Shown here: positions 52,026 through 60,629 of the stretch, in pieces
Layout of the letters: every line of letters begins with the position of its first letter
Position numbering within the stretch: position 1 is the stretch's first letter
Assembly (NCBI RefSeq): GCF_022968825.1
Contig: NZ_JALHKS010000001.1
Location: 434,001-498,000, forward strand
DNA: 64,000 bases
DNA from: Chryseobacterium salipaludis
GTDB taxonomy: Bacteria > Bacteroidota > Bacteroidia > Flavobacteriales > Weeksellaceae
Direction: 5' to 3'
The notes under the pieces: model-generated
Told to the model about the DNA's origin: nothing
Databases searched by the model: none
Seen by the model: only the letters and a program-made list of their open reading frames with translations
Made by a program: the position numbers and the translations under genes

Positions 52026-53042
52026 ATGAAAAGAAAAGTACTGCTGATTTATACGGGCGGCACCATCGGGATGGAAAAGGATTACGAAACGGGAAGCCTG
52101 CATCCGTTTGACTTTCACCGTATTTTCGACCGGCTGCCGGAAATGCAGTTGCTGGAGTGCGCGGTTTCGGTATATCCGTTCCGGAAACCACTCGATTCGT
52201 CGGATATGGGCCCGCAGCAATGGCGCCTGATCGCACGGTATATTGCCAAAAACTACGACGCCTACGACGGCTTTCTGATTCTGCACGGTACCGACACCAT
52301 GTCCTACACCGCTTCGGCACTGAGTTTTATGCTGCAGCATCTGCGCAAGCCGGTCATCCTGACGGGTTCGCAACTGCCGATTGGTGACCTGCGCACCGAT
52401 GCCCGTGAAAATTTGCTGACGAGCCTGTACTACGCGAGCCTGTATGAGAATGACGAGGCGGTGATTCAGGAAGTGGCGGTTTATTTTGAGTACAAACTGC
52501 TGCGCGGCAACCGTACGCTGAAATATTCGGCCGAGTATTTTGATGCGTATATGTCGCCTAATTATCCGGTGCTGGGACAGTCGGGTGTGCATCTGAACAC
52601 TGAGAAAGATTTTCTGTGGAGGCCGCCGGCTGGCTCAAAGTTTCGACTGGATACGCATTTATCCCAAGATGTTTTATTCTGGCGCATTTTTCCGGGGATG
52701 CACTTGAATCATTTTGCAGAACTGCCGCAGGTGAAAGTGCTGGTGCTGCAGGTATTTGGGTCCGGTACGATTTTCAATACCGCAGAGACGGGAAAAGTGT
52801 TGCGCGCGCTGCGCGAGAACGGGACCGAAATTGTGGTGATATCGCAGTGTATTTCGGGCGGCATCAGTTTCGGGAAGTACAGCAATTCCAATATCTTCCG
52901 CGAAATCGGAGCGATCAGTGGCGGCGACCTGACGGCGGAAAGTGCACTGACTAAGGCGATGCACCTGCTGGACAATCCGAATTACACCGGCACCTTTGCC
53001 AAGAATTTCAGCCGCAGCCTGTGCGGGGAAATTTCGGAGTAA
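52026..53042 (+). CDS. ansA: Type I L-asparaginase
   Basis: A 338-residue asparaginase that hydrolyses asparagine to aspartate and ammonia in the cytoplasm. The first catalytic Thr is in YTGGTIGMEKD, the second in LHGTDTMSYTASAL, with TGSQLPIGDLRTDARENL for the central loop. No signal peptide is present, agreeing with the cytoplasmic type I form. The start at 52026 is fixed by the promoter box. Confidence 0.96.
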   Translation: MKRKVLLIYTGGTIGMEKDYETGSLHPFDFHRIFDRLPEMQLLECAVSVYPFRKPLDSSDMGPQQWRLIARYIAKNYDAYDGFLILHGTDTMSYTASALSFMLQHLRKPVILTGSQLPIGDLRTDARENLLTSLYYASLYENDEAVIQEVAVYFEYKLLRGNRTLKYSAEYFDAYMSPNYPVLGQSGVHLNTEKDFLWRPPAGSKFRLDTHLSQDVLFWRIFPGMHLNHFAELPQVKVLVLQVFGSGTIFNTAETGKVLRALRENGTEIVVISQCISGGISFGKYSNSNIFREIGAISGGDLTAESALTKAMHLLDNPNYTGTFAKNFSRSLCGEISE

Positions 53043-53089
53043 GTGCATTTATTTTCAGCTTTGCATTTTTTAGTTTCAGGAAAATACGT

Positions 53090-53097
53090 TACTTTTG
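53090..53097 (+). promoter_or_regulatory. TAnnTTTG box of tRNA-Ser
   Basis: TACTTTTG lies 12 nt before the tRNA 5' end at 53110. Confidence 0.6.
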
Positions 53098-53109
53098 CAC
53101 TCACCATTT

Positions 53110-53196
53110 AGAGAGGTGTCCGAGTGGTCGAAGGAGCCAGCCTGGAAAGTTGGTATACGGGCAACTGTATCGAGGGTTCGAATCCCTTCCTCTCTG
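53110..53196 (+). tRNA. tRNA-Ser(GGA)
   Basis: A class II tRNA of 87 nt. The acceptor stem is AGAGAGG with CCTCTCT, followed by the discriminator G. The anticodon stem is CCAGC with GTTGG and the loop is CTGGAAA, giving anticodon GGA. A long variable arm (TATACGGGCAACTGTA) and the T-loop GGGTTCGAATCCC complete the serine tRNA. The CCA end is not encoded. It has its own promoter and terminator. Confidence 0.97.
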
Positions 53197-53221
53197 CTTT
53201 TATCGAAACAAAGTACACGAG

Positions 53222-53255
53222 AACCCTTTAAAACGCATGTTTTAAGGGTTTTTTT
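53222..53255 (+). terminator. Terminator after tRNA-Ser
   Basis: AACCCTTTAAAAC pairs with GTTTTAAGGGTT (one unpaired base), followed by a run of T. It lies 25 bp past the tRNA. Confidence 0.87.
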
Positions 53256-53439
53256 CTTGAGAAGCCGTATGGAAAACAACGAATGATTACCAGAAGTGCG
53301 GTGAGCGATTCCGTAAGCGCAATTATTCATCATGTGGATTTCTAATTTAAATTCGAGAAATCCCAATATTTGTTAATTCTTTCAAACCGGTAAGCCTTTG
53401 GCGGAGCGTTTGTTGCAACTTTTATCTAAATTACAAATT

Positions 53440-54606
53440 ATGAAAGCAGCAGTTATCCACGGTCCCGGTAAAATTACCTGTGACACGGTAGATGATCCTA
53501 CCATCAAAGAACCAACAGACGTTATACTGAAAGTAACAGCCACCGCCATTTGCGGAAGCGACCTGCACATGTACTCCGGTGCGATTCCACAACCCCGCCC
53601 GATGGTGATGGGCCATGAGTTTATGGGTATTGTCGAAGAAGTAGGCAGTGAAGTAAAAAACCTGCGCGGCGGTGACCGGGTTGTTGTGCCGTTTCCGGTG
53701 GCGTGTGGTGCATGTTATTTTTGCCAGCACGATCTTCCCTCGGCGTGCGAACACAGCAATGAAGAAAATTACGGACCCGAAGGCGGCCTGGTAACCGAAA
53801 AAGGCGGAGGACTGTTTGGCTACACCGACTTATACGGCGGCTACGATGGTGGACAGGCGCAATATGTCCGCGTGCCGTATGCTGACTTCGGACCGCGTGT
53901 GGTACCGGATCATCTGACCGATGAGCAGGCACTTTTTCTTACTGATATTTTCCCGACGGGATACACCGGTGTCATGTGGGCCGATCTAAAAGGAGGCGAA
54001 ACCGTTGCGGTTTTCGGTGCCGGCCCTGTAGGCAGTATGGCGGCTAAAAGTGCGATTCTGAAAAAAGCCGGTCAGGTTATCGTCATTGATACGGTGCAAT
54101 ACCGCCTGGATCAGATTAAGACGCTTACCGGTTGCGAAACCATTCTGTGGAAGAATGCAGATGATGTGGTGGAGCAAATTCGCAGCATGACCCACGGCCG
54201 CGGTGCCGACGTTTGTATCGATGCCGTTGGTTTTGAACCTGACCGAAATTTAATAGACCGCGCCAAGGCCGTCATCAATTTTGAGAAAGGCTCCATCAAA
54301 GTAGTAGAAGCCTGCTTTAGTGCGGTGCGACGCGGTGGCCGGGTCTCTATTTTAGGGGTTTACCCTTATAATTACGATAAATTTAAGCTGGGGCAGATAT
54401 TTGACAAAGGCCTTCGAATCCAGGCCGGACAGGCGCCGGTGCAGGCAGTTATTGACGAACTGATGCAATACGTACAGAACGGCGATATTATCTTAGATGA
54501 TATTATCACGCACCGGATGTCACTCGATGAGGTAGCGAAAGGCTATGAAATATTTGATAAGAAGGAAGATAACTGCGTTAAGGTGGTCTTGGATCCGTGG
54601 AGCTGA
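53440..54606 (+). CDS. Zinc-dependent alcohol dehydrogenase (MDR family)
   Basis: A 388-residue medium-chain dehydrogenase. Catalytic zinc ligands are C38 (AICGSDLH) and H59/E60 (GHEFMG). Structural zinc ligands are C89, C92, C95 and C103 (CGACYFCQHDLPSAC). The Rossmann motif is VFGAGPVGSMAAK. It resembles glutathione-independent formaldehyde dehydrogenase-like enzymes, though a substrate cannot be named. The start at 53440 is preferred over a longer start at 53398 because MKAAVIHGPG is the normal family beginning. Confidence 0.94.
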   Translation: MKAAVIHGPGKITCDTVDDPTIKEPTDVILKVTATAICGSDLHMYSGAIPQPRPMVMGHEFMGIVEEVGSEVKNLRGGDRVVVPFPVACGACYFCQHDLPSACEHSNEENYGPEGGLVTEKGGGLFGYTDLYGGYDGGQAQYVRVPYADFGPRVVPDHLTDEQALFLTDIFPTGYTGVMWADLKGGETVAVFGAGPVGSMAAKSAILKKAGQVIVIDTVQYRLDQIKTLTGCETILWKNADDVVEQIRSMTHGRGADVCIDAVGFEPDRNLIDRAKAVINFEKGSIKVVEACFSAVRRGGRVSILGVYPYNYDKFKLGQIFDKGLRIQAGQAPVQAVIDELMQYVQNGDIILDDIITHRMSLDEVAKGYEIFDKKEDNCVKVVLDPWS

Positions 54607-55641
54607 TCAATGATTATTGAATCGTTGCAGGTCTACTTCAGGAGGCACCGGTTTTCCGGTTTCGATAAAATCAAATAATTCCCGGGAGAACCAGCTGCCG
54701 TTCAAAATACCGCGCGCTCCCAGCCCATTAAACACATACATATTTGCAATACTGTGATGGCGGCCGAGAATCGGCCGTCTGTCTTTTACGGTAGGCCGAT
54801 AGCCAAGATGCACTTCTTCTACCGTAAAAGGATACGGATAAAATTCTGCCAGTCCATTGGTTAATTGTGCGACGGCCGTTTCATCGACCTCCGCGCCGGA
54901 ACCTTCACGGTCATAAGTACCGCCGTAATAATGAGTGCCGTTTCCTAAAGGAAAGAGGAAATGCTTCTTTTTAACAGTATAAGCAAATGGTAGCGGCTTG
55001 CTTAACCTAACAATCAGATGATGCCCTTTGTTCGGATAGACAGGCAGCGATGAGAAATATGGATTATCATGTACTGCTGTTCCCTCACAAAAAACAATGT
55101 GCTGGTATTCCAGTTTGCCGTAAGTATGATCTTTTAGCTGATCATGGTTGAAAGCTTCGTGACACAGATTTCCATTTGTATCAAGATATTCATAAAAATC
55201 TGTAAAAAAGCGCTGCACGTCCCAGCGGGCACTTTGCATCACCCGACCGGAACCGGAAGGATTTTTAACTACATCTAAACGCCCGGTCTCTTTGGATAAG
55301 AACGGTTGCAGTTCTTCTGTCTCCGCTTTTTTCAGCCATAAGGCTTTTTCATTTTCATCATGGAAGATACGGCGAATATTTTCTCGGATGATATAATTAT
55401 GCCCCGTAAAGGCCGCGATCTCTTCGGCAACAGTGCTCAGGTATTCAATCTGCTCAGCAGCTTTCCAAAAGGTGGTAAATTTCTTAAGAATCGCAGGATT
55501 AATAATGCCGGCTGAAACTTGGGAGGCACTTTCCTGATGCTTGCTAAACAGGATAAACGACTTATTATTTCTAATGAGCTGATGTGCAAAAAACAATCCG
55601 GCATACCCGCCGCCAACAATAATATAATCTACCTTTTTCAT
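54607..55641 (-). CDS. FAD-dependent oxidoreductase, DAO family
   Basis: A 344-residue flavoenzyme with the N-terminal FAD motif MKKVDYIIVGGGYAGLFFA and a C-terminal LGYRPTVKDRRPILGRHH, which contacts FAD in D-amino-acid-oxidase/glycine-oxidase-like enzymes. The substrate is unknown. The start at 55641 is preferred over 55659, which lies in the neighbouring terminator. It is convergent with the dehydrogenase gene, whose stop lies directly next to its own. Confidence 0.88.
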   Translation of the reverse strand: MKKVDYIIVGGGYAGLFFAHQLIRNNKSFILFSKHQESASQVSAGIINPAILKKFTTFWKAAEQIEYLSTVAEEIAAFTGHNYIIRENIRRIFHDENEKALWLKKAETEELQPFLSKETGRLDVVKNPSGSGRVMQSARWDVQRFFTDFYEYLDTNGNLCHEAFNHDQLKDHTYGKLEYQHIVFCEGTAVHDNPYFSSLPVYPNKGHHLIVRLSKPLPFAYTVKKKHFLFPLGNGTHYYGGTYDREGSGAEVDETAVAQLTNGLAEFYPYPFTVEEVHLGYRPTVKDRRPILGRHHSIANMYVFNGLGARGILNGSWFSRELFDFIETGKPVPPEVDLQRFNNH

Positions 55642-55646
55642 ACAAA

Positions 55647-55674
55647 AAAACCTGAGCAAAGATACTCAGGTTTT
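55647..55674 (-). terminator. Terminator of the gld operon
   Basis: AAAACCTGAG (55647-55656) pairs with CTCAGGTTTT (55665-55674); on the minus strand it is followed by a T-run. The gldN stop is at 55695. Confidence 0.83.
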
Positions 55675-55694
55675 AGTATAGAAGAATGAAATTT

Positions 55695-56765
55695 TTAGTA
55701 ATTCCACATATCGCTTTCCATCTGCAGGATTTGCGCTTTAATACGCTCACTTTCTTCCAGCTGTGCATCTGCATCATTAGGAATGTAATCCTTAATCACA
55801 CCGTTGCCCAAGCCGTTATCGGACTTGTAAATCACGGTACTGAAACGGCGTGCATTCAGAAGGTCATCAAAGGTAATATCAGAACTCAGGTTTTTATTAT
55901 TAAAAACAACAGCGTTCGCCAACACTTCACGTGCATCAGGATAGAACACCCAGAAGAGATCGATCAGTTCATCTTTGGAAGCGAGCGGCTGCCCGTCTGG
56001 CCCGAACTGTCCCATGGTTGAAGGATCCTGGCCCATAGCGGCGATGCCCAGCAGACGGTATTTCATTTCACCATCGCGACGGTCGATGTACCACATGCCT
56101 TTAATCTTAAGAACCTTCACGTTTTCCGTTTTGGTCTCATAGACGTTGGTGTACTGCAGTTTCTGATCTTCGGTCAGATAGCCTTGTTCATTGATCACAT
56201 CAACCCCTGCGTCACTCAGAATTGAATTTTTAATACGCGCCTGAATTGCTTCCGGGCTTAAGCGGGTTTCGAAGAGTTCATCATCATACACTTCCGTAAT
56301 ACGGCCATCATTGATCGCATCGAAAAGCAGCTGATACAGCGAACGGTTCTGCGTTACAAGACCGTCACCGTTATGATAGAAAGGCTGGTTGATCTTATCA
56401 TTCATATCAATGATTTCCCAAACGACCATACTTTTCAGAATGTCCTTGTCTTCGATGAATCCATAATCCAGTGGCGTTACTTTTGTCGAAACAATAGAAT
56501 CACCTTTCTGAATCATGTTCAGTTCGCGATACTTGCGGAATGCTTCCGGAGATTTCGCGTTCAGAATCGACATCGAAGCCGGCGGGGTATCATGCACATT
56601 TCCACCTGCGGTCTCCTGCGGGACTTCTGCCACCGGTTCCGGCTCAGGTGCTGGTTGCTGAACCGCAGCAGCTTTTGGTTTGCTGCTGCGTTTCGCTTTT
56701 TTCTTCGTCTGTGCGCCCATTGTCAAACAACTAAAAGCAGCCAATACGAATATGATTTTTTTCAT
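55695..56765 (-). CDS. gldN: Gliding motility/T9SS protein GldN
   Basis: A 356-residue periplasmic protein that partners GldK in a ring beneath the outer membrane. It has a signal peptide (MKKIIFVLAAFSCLTMGAQT), a low-complexity Lys/Ala/Pro-rich linker (about 20-60), and the GldN body with SIVSTKVTPLDYGFIEDKD and WYIDRRDGEMKYRLLGIAAM. It is the last gene of the gldKLMN operon. A GldO paralogue is not seen here. Confidence 0.97.
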   Translation of the reverse strand: MKKIIFVLAAFSCLTMGAQTKKKAKRSSKPKAAAVQQPAPEPEPVAEVPQETAGGNVHDTPPASMSILNAKSPEAFRKYRELNMIQKGDSIVSTKVTPLDYGFIEDKDILKSMVVWEIIDMNDKINQPFYHNGDGLVTQNRSLYQLLFDAINDGRITEVYDDELFETRLSPEAIQARIKNSILSDAGVDVINEQGYLTEDQKLQYTNVYETKTENVKVLKIKGMWYIDRRDGEMKYRLLGIAAMGQDPSTMGQFGPDGQPLASKDELIDLFWVFYPDAREVLANAVVFNNKNLSSDITFDDLLNARRFSTVIYKSDNGLGNGVIKDYIPNDADAQLEESERIKAQILQMESDMWNY

Positions 56766-56810
56766 TCTATTTTATTTATACAATAAAGTTGTCCTTTTGC
56801 AATAACGCAA

Positions 56811-58370
56811 TTATTGTACGTTTATTACCACAGGCGGAATCTGTTTTAATGTTTGCCCGCCTAATCCTGAGGCTGATGCCTGGATGTTGAAAACATACGC
56901 AATATCGCCGTTTCTCAGGTTCTTCACGAGGTTTTCAACCGATCTCATGGAACTTCCGTTCACCTGCATTGCAGCTTTGCCCGGAACTTTAAACATGAAA
57001 CTGTTCACCGTGAAGCTTACCGGGAAATCGAAATCAGGCATATCTACCGTCACCTGCTGATTCGGGATAGAACTTGTAGGCAATGACACGACCGTTTTAC
57101 CCTGAATCATACCTACCGGTGGCGGTACGTTTTTGATTCGGAACGGGAATGCCTGCGAAATAACGCCGCCTTTCGGATCACGTCCGGAAATTGTCAGCGT
57201 GGCTGTACTACCCGTGCCCGGAGTTACCGTCCATTTTCCACCGCCGCCGCTTACACTAGCGCCCGAAGCCGTCAGTGAAATTCCTGACATGTCGGCACCA
57301 AGGATGGAGCCGGAGATCGGGTTTGGTAATCCGCGGTACAGTACATTCATTTTGTCCGCAGTTACGATGGCGCCTTTCTGCGCTTTCAGTTCCTGAGCAC
57401 CGGCCACTACTCTATACGTGTGGCTGTATGGCAATGGAATTGATTTTCCGTTTACATCATGGAAACTGATGGTCCCCGCAAAGGTGTGGTCACCTAATGC
57501 TGAACTGTTCAGGCTGGCAATTCCTTGTCCGTTTTGGACACTAAGACCCGGCATGGATAAGCCCGGCACGTTGCTCGAATAGTTTCCGATCGTAACTTTA
57601 GCCTGAGCCGGTTCCCCCTGGATAATAACCGTCGGTGCAGAAACGATTGCCTGATATGCATCAAATTTAATGTCCGCATCAATTTTTTCCTGCAGCATTA
57701 CTGATAAGGCGTCACCCTGAATTGCACGCACTGAAGACTGAATAATTTCCAGGTTGGAAAGTGCGGCGATCAGTGGCTGATTGTAAAATTTATACTGCAG
57801 CCAGTTTTTATTGTTTCTTTTCTCCTTGAATTCAGTGATCATCTGCTGATTGGTGCGGTTCACCACTTCCTTCATCATTTTATTGCCACCGAATGTCTGG
57901 TTTACATACGTTTTAAAATCTTCGATTTTTGCCTTGAGATCAGCGGCGCGTTTCGAAGGAATGTTTTCATCTCCTTTCTCAAAGAAAATAGAGGTTGCCG
58001 GTTCTGTATTTCCCAGTGCGGCGTAACTTTCCTCGATTTCAGCTTCGCGGTTGTATTCCGCTTCTTTCGACAGATCAGTTTTCAGACCTTCGATCACTTT
58101 TACGAGTTCATTTGCTTTGGTAGCGAGTCCTTTATAATTATTTAAAGGTTGTTCAAAACTTTCTGGCGTGTTTTTCGCCTTTTCTTCAAGGACAGTTTCG
58201 AAAATGCCGTTGTTATTTTCGGTAAGTCCTCGTGTTTCTTCCAGTGAGTACGTGGTATCTTTATAGGAGCGGATGATTTCCTGATCGATCTGCATTGCAA
58301 GCATTGCAATGAAAACCAGGTACATCAGGTTGATCATCTTCTGACGAGGTGTCTGTTTTCCCTGTGCCAT
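56811..58370 (-). CDS. gldM: Gliding motility/T9SS motor protein GldM
   Basis: A 519-residue inner-membrane protein with a short cytoplasmic N-terminus, one membrane helix (about 12-32, MINLMYLVFIAMLAMQIDQE) and a long periplasmic part of several beta domains. With GldL it forms the proton-driven motor for type IX secretion and gliding. The length matches the family. It lies 51 nt after gldL and 45 nt before gldN. Confidence 0.98.
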   Translation of the reverse strand: MAQGKQTPRQKMINLMYLVFIAMLAMQIDQEIIRSYKDTTYSLEETRGLTENNNGIFETVLEEKAKNTPESFEQPLNNYKGLATKANELVKVIEGLKTDLSKEAEYNREAEIEESYAALGNTEPATSIFFEKGDENIPSKRAADLKAKIEDFKTYVNQTFGGNKMMKEVVNRTNQQMITEFKEKRNNKNWLQYKFYNQPLIAALSNLEIIQSSVRAIQGDALSVMLQEKIDADIKFDAYQAIVSAPTVIIQGEPAQAKVTIGNYSSNVPGLSMPGLSVQNGQGIASLNSSALGDHTFAGTISFHDVNGKSIPLPYSHTYRVVAGAQELKAQKGAIVTADKMNVLYRGLPNPISGSILGADMSGISLTASGASVSGGGGKWTVTPGTGSTATLTISGRDPKGGVISQAFPFRIKNVPPPVGMIQGKTVVSLPTSSIPNQQVTVDMPDFDFPVSFTVNSFMFKVPGKAAMQVNGSSMRSVENLVKNLRNGDIAYVFNIQASASGLGGQTLKQIPPVVINVQ

Positions 58371-58421
58371 TCTTATTTAATAAAAGTTGATAATAAGTTG
58401 ATATTTAAAAGGGTAAACAGT

Positions 58422-59102
58422 TTATGATTTCATTGCCGTCAGCATGCCACCGTACACGCGGTTCAGGCTGTTCAGGTTGTCAGTAAGGCCGGAAAGTTCC
58501 TGGTTGAAGCGCTCAGACTGCGCTGCTGATTTCTGCATATCTTCCACGTACTTTTTGCTGTATTCGGTTTGTGTTTTACCATGCTCCAGCTGCAGTGCGT
58601 ACAGTGCATTCATGCTTTCCAGGTGGCTGGCCGCCAGCATCAGCTGATCGTTGTATTTTTGGGTAGAACCGGTAACGTCTACGGTTTGGTTAATCTGGTC
58701 AACGGAGGTCGAAAATTTCTCGATTCCGGTACGCAGTCTTTCGAAAAGAGTCACATCAAGTTTGGCATCTTTCAGCATCTCATCCAGTTTGTCAGATAAA
58801 GAAACTTCAAGCTCTTTCACATTTTCGGGCTGCATTACAGCGTTTGTTCTTTTCACCGGTACGCCATCTGCTTCCAGGAGTTCAGGATATACATTTTCCC
58901 ACGCATATTTGCTTTCTGTAGAATCAGGAAAAAATGCCATAAAAAGAAACACCAGCACTTCCGCACCGAGCCCAATTCCGAGCATCAGGTTACCACCCAG
59001 GGGGCCGATGCTCCAGTGCGTCATTTTAAATAATGCACCCAATAAAACGATTGCAGCAAAAAAGGAGTAAACAAAGTTGGTTATATAGGATCTTGTGAAC
59101 AT
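58422..59102 (-). CDS. gldL: Gliding motility/T9SS motor protein GldL
   Basis: A 226-residue protein with two membrane helices near the N-terminus (about 8-28 and 36-56, NLMLGIGLGAEVLVFLFMAF) and a long cytoplasmic helical part (KLDVTLFERLRTGIEKFSTS onward). A conserved membrane Glu (E49, within GLGAEVLVF) is the likely proton-carrying residue of the motor. It sits between gldK and gldM. Confidence 0.97.
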   Translation of the reverse strand: MFTRSYITNFVYSFFAAIVLLGALFKMTHWSIGPLGGNLMLGIGLGAEVLVFLFMAFFPDSTESKYAWENVYPELLEADGVPVKRTNAVMQPENVKELEVSLSDKLDEMLKDAKLDVTLFERLRTGIEKFSTSVDQINQTVDVTGSTQKYNDQLMLAASHLESMNALYALQLEHGKTQTEYSKKYVEDMQKSAAQSERFNQELSGLTDNLNSLNRVYGGMLTAMKS

Positions 59103-59124
59103 ATAATAAAAATTAGGTTATAGT

Positions 59125-60531
59125 TTATTTTGTGCGTTTTTTGAATTTAGCAGTTCCTTCCGGTATGTCCTGTATGGTTCGGAAACCGATGTAACTGCGC
59201 GCTGAATCTTTTCTTTCGTAGTCGCGATAACCCGTCATCAGCAGATAACCGATATCTTTCCATGAACCACCACGAACTGATTTGCGAGGTTCCCGGTACG
59301 CCTGATTAGATAAGTGTGGATTTAGTGTTGATGCAAATTGATAGGTTGCATTGTTGTAAGGCGACTCCGTCCATTCAGCTACGTTTCCAGCCATATCATA
59401 AAGACCGAATCCATTTTTTTGATAGGTTTTCACCGGCGCCGTATATGTATAACCTACCTTTTCATCCTCGATGTAATTTCCGCGTTTCGGTTTAAAGTTC
59501 GCAAGATAGCATCCTCTGTCATCTTGCAGATATGGGCCACCCCAAGGATAGGTTGCATTTTCCTTTCCTCCGCGTGCTGCATATTCCCACTCAGCTTCGG
59601 TCGGAAGCCTAAAAGCCATCGGTTTTTGCTTTTTCTTTTTTAAAGATTCATTATAATCTGACTTTAATTTCGATTTGAAATTACAGAACGCGCGGGCCTG
59701 ATCCCAGGTTACGCCCACAACAGGATAATTCTTGTAAGCACTGTGCCAAAAATAACCGTCATACAATGGTTCGTTGTACGCATAGTTAAAGTCTCTTAGC
59801 CATACGGTGGTATCCGGATAAACTGCGATACTTTCTCTCTTGAGGTATTTATCACCGCGAGCTTTGTCTCTTACAGCAGATTCAATATCTTCCCAAGCGT
59901 ACGAGTACATTAACTTTCGCGTGTCAATTATACGTTCGTTATTTATACGTTCCGCGGGTGGCAAATAAATAGATTCCAGAATTTCAGCATATTCTGCATC
60001 AGGATAATCGCTTGTTCTCCAATGCAGTGGTACTGACCAGTCTAACTTTTTTGATTCGTCGTACCCATCACGACCGCCCTTGGACTCCAAGTATTCTTGG
60101 TAAGCAGTAGCATTACCATTTTTTCTCGAAGCATAAGCATAATCATTAATTGAAGTTCCGTTGCCGGAAGATCCGCCGTCTCCAGCTGCTTCCGCTAAAA
60201 GAGTACGAACAATCGAATCTCTCACATAATTAATAAAGACGCGGTACTCTGCGTTGGTGACTTCCGTTTCATCCATGAAAAACGAAGAAACAGTAACAGT
60301 TTTTAACGGGGCTTTTTCGGGCATGTTTGTAAAATCCTGATCAGCCAATCCCATTACAAATGAGCCTGCCGGAATAGCTACCATCCCGTATGGTCTTTCT
60401 GAAACAAAAGATTTGGTTTTTGTGCGCGCGATTAATTCACCTTTAACACCAGGCTTACCGGCTGAGGTGCTGCCACGTTTTCCGCAGGACATAAAAATCA
60501 CAGATAAAGCGAGTAGAAAAATTTTTCTCAT
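59125..60531 (-). CDS. gldK: Gliding motility/T9SS lipoprotein GldK
   Basis: A 468-residue outer-membrane lipoprotein with lipobox IFMSC (Cys16). The body is a formylglycine-generating-enzyme/sulfatase-modifying fold: GMVAIPAGSFVMGLADQDF, TEVTNAEYRVFINYVRD, FRLPTEAEWEYAARGGK and SVRGGSWKDIGYLLMTG. In T9SS this fold is structural rather than catalytic, forming a ring with GldN. It is the first gene of the operon. Confidence 0.97.
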   Translation of the reverse strand: MRKIFLLALSVIFMSCGKRGSTSAGKPGVKGELIARTKTKSFVSERPYGMVAIPAGSFVMGLADQDFTNMPEKAPLKTVTVSSFFMDETEVTNAEYRVFINYVRDSIVRTLLAEAAGDGGSSGNGTSINDYAYASRKNGNATAYQEYLESKGGRDGYDESKKLDWSVPLHWRTSDYPDAEYAEILESIYLPPAERINNERIIDTRKLMYSYAWEDIESAVRDKARGDKYLKRESIAVYPDTTVWLRDFNYAYNEPLYDGYFWHSAYKNYPVVGVTWDQARAFCNFKSKLKSDYNESLKKKKQKPMAFRLPTEAEWEYAARGGKENATYPWGGPYLQDDRGCYLANFKPKRGNYIEDEKVGYTYTAPVKTYQKNGFGLYDMAGNVAEWTESPYNNATYQFASTLNPHLSNQAYREPRKSVRGGSWKDIGYLLMTGYRDYERKDSARSYIGFRTIQDIPEGTAKFKKRTK

Positions 60532-60629
60532 TAGAATTCCAATTGAAGATTCAATTTAAATATTTTATTTAATATACAATCTTTCTACGAAACGCAATAT
60601 CTGTAATATTATTTTACATGAAGAATATT

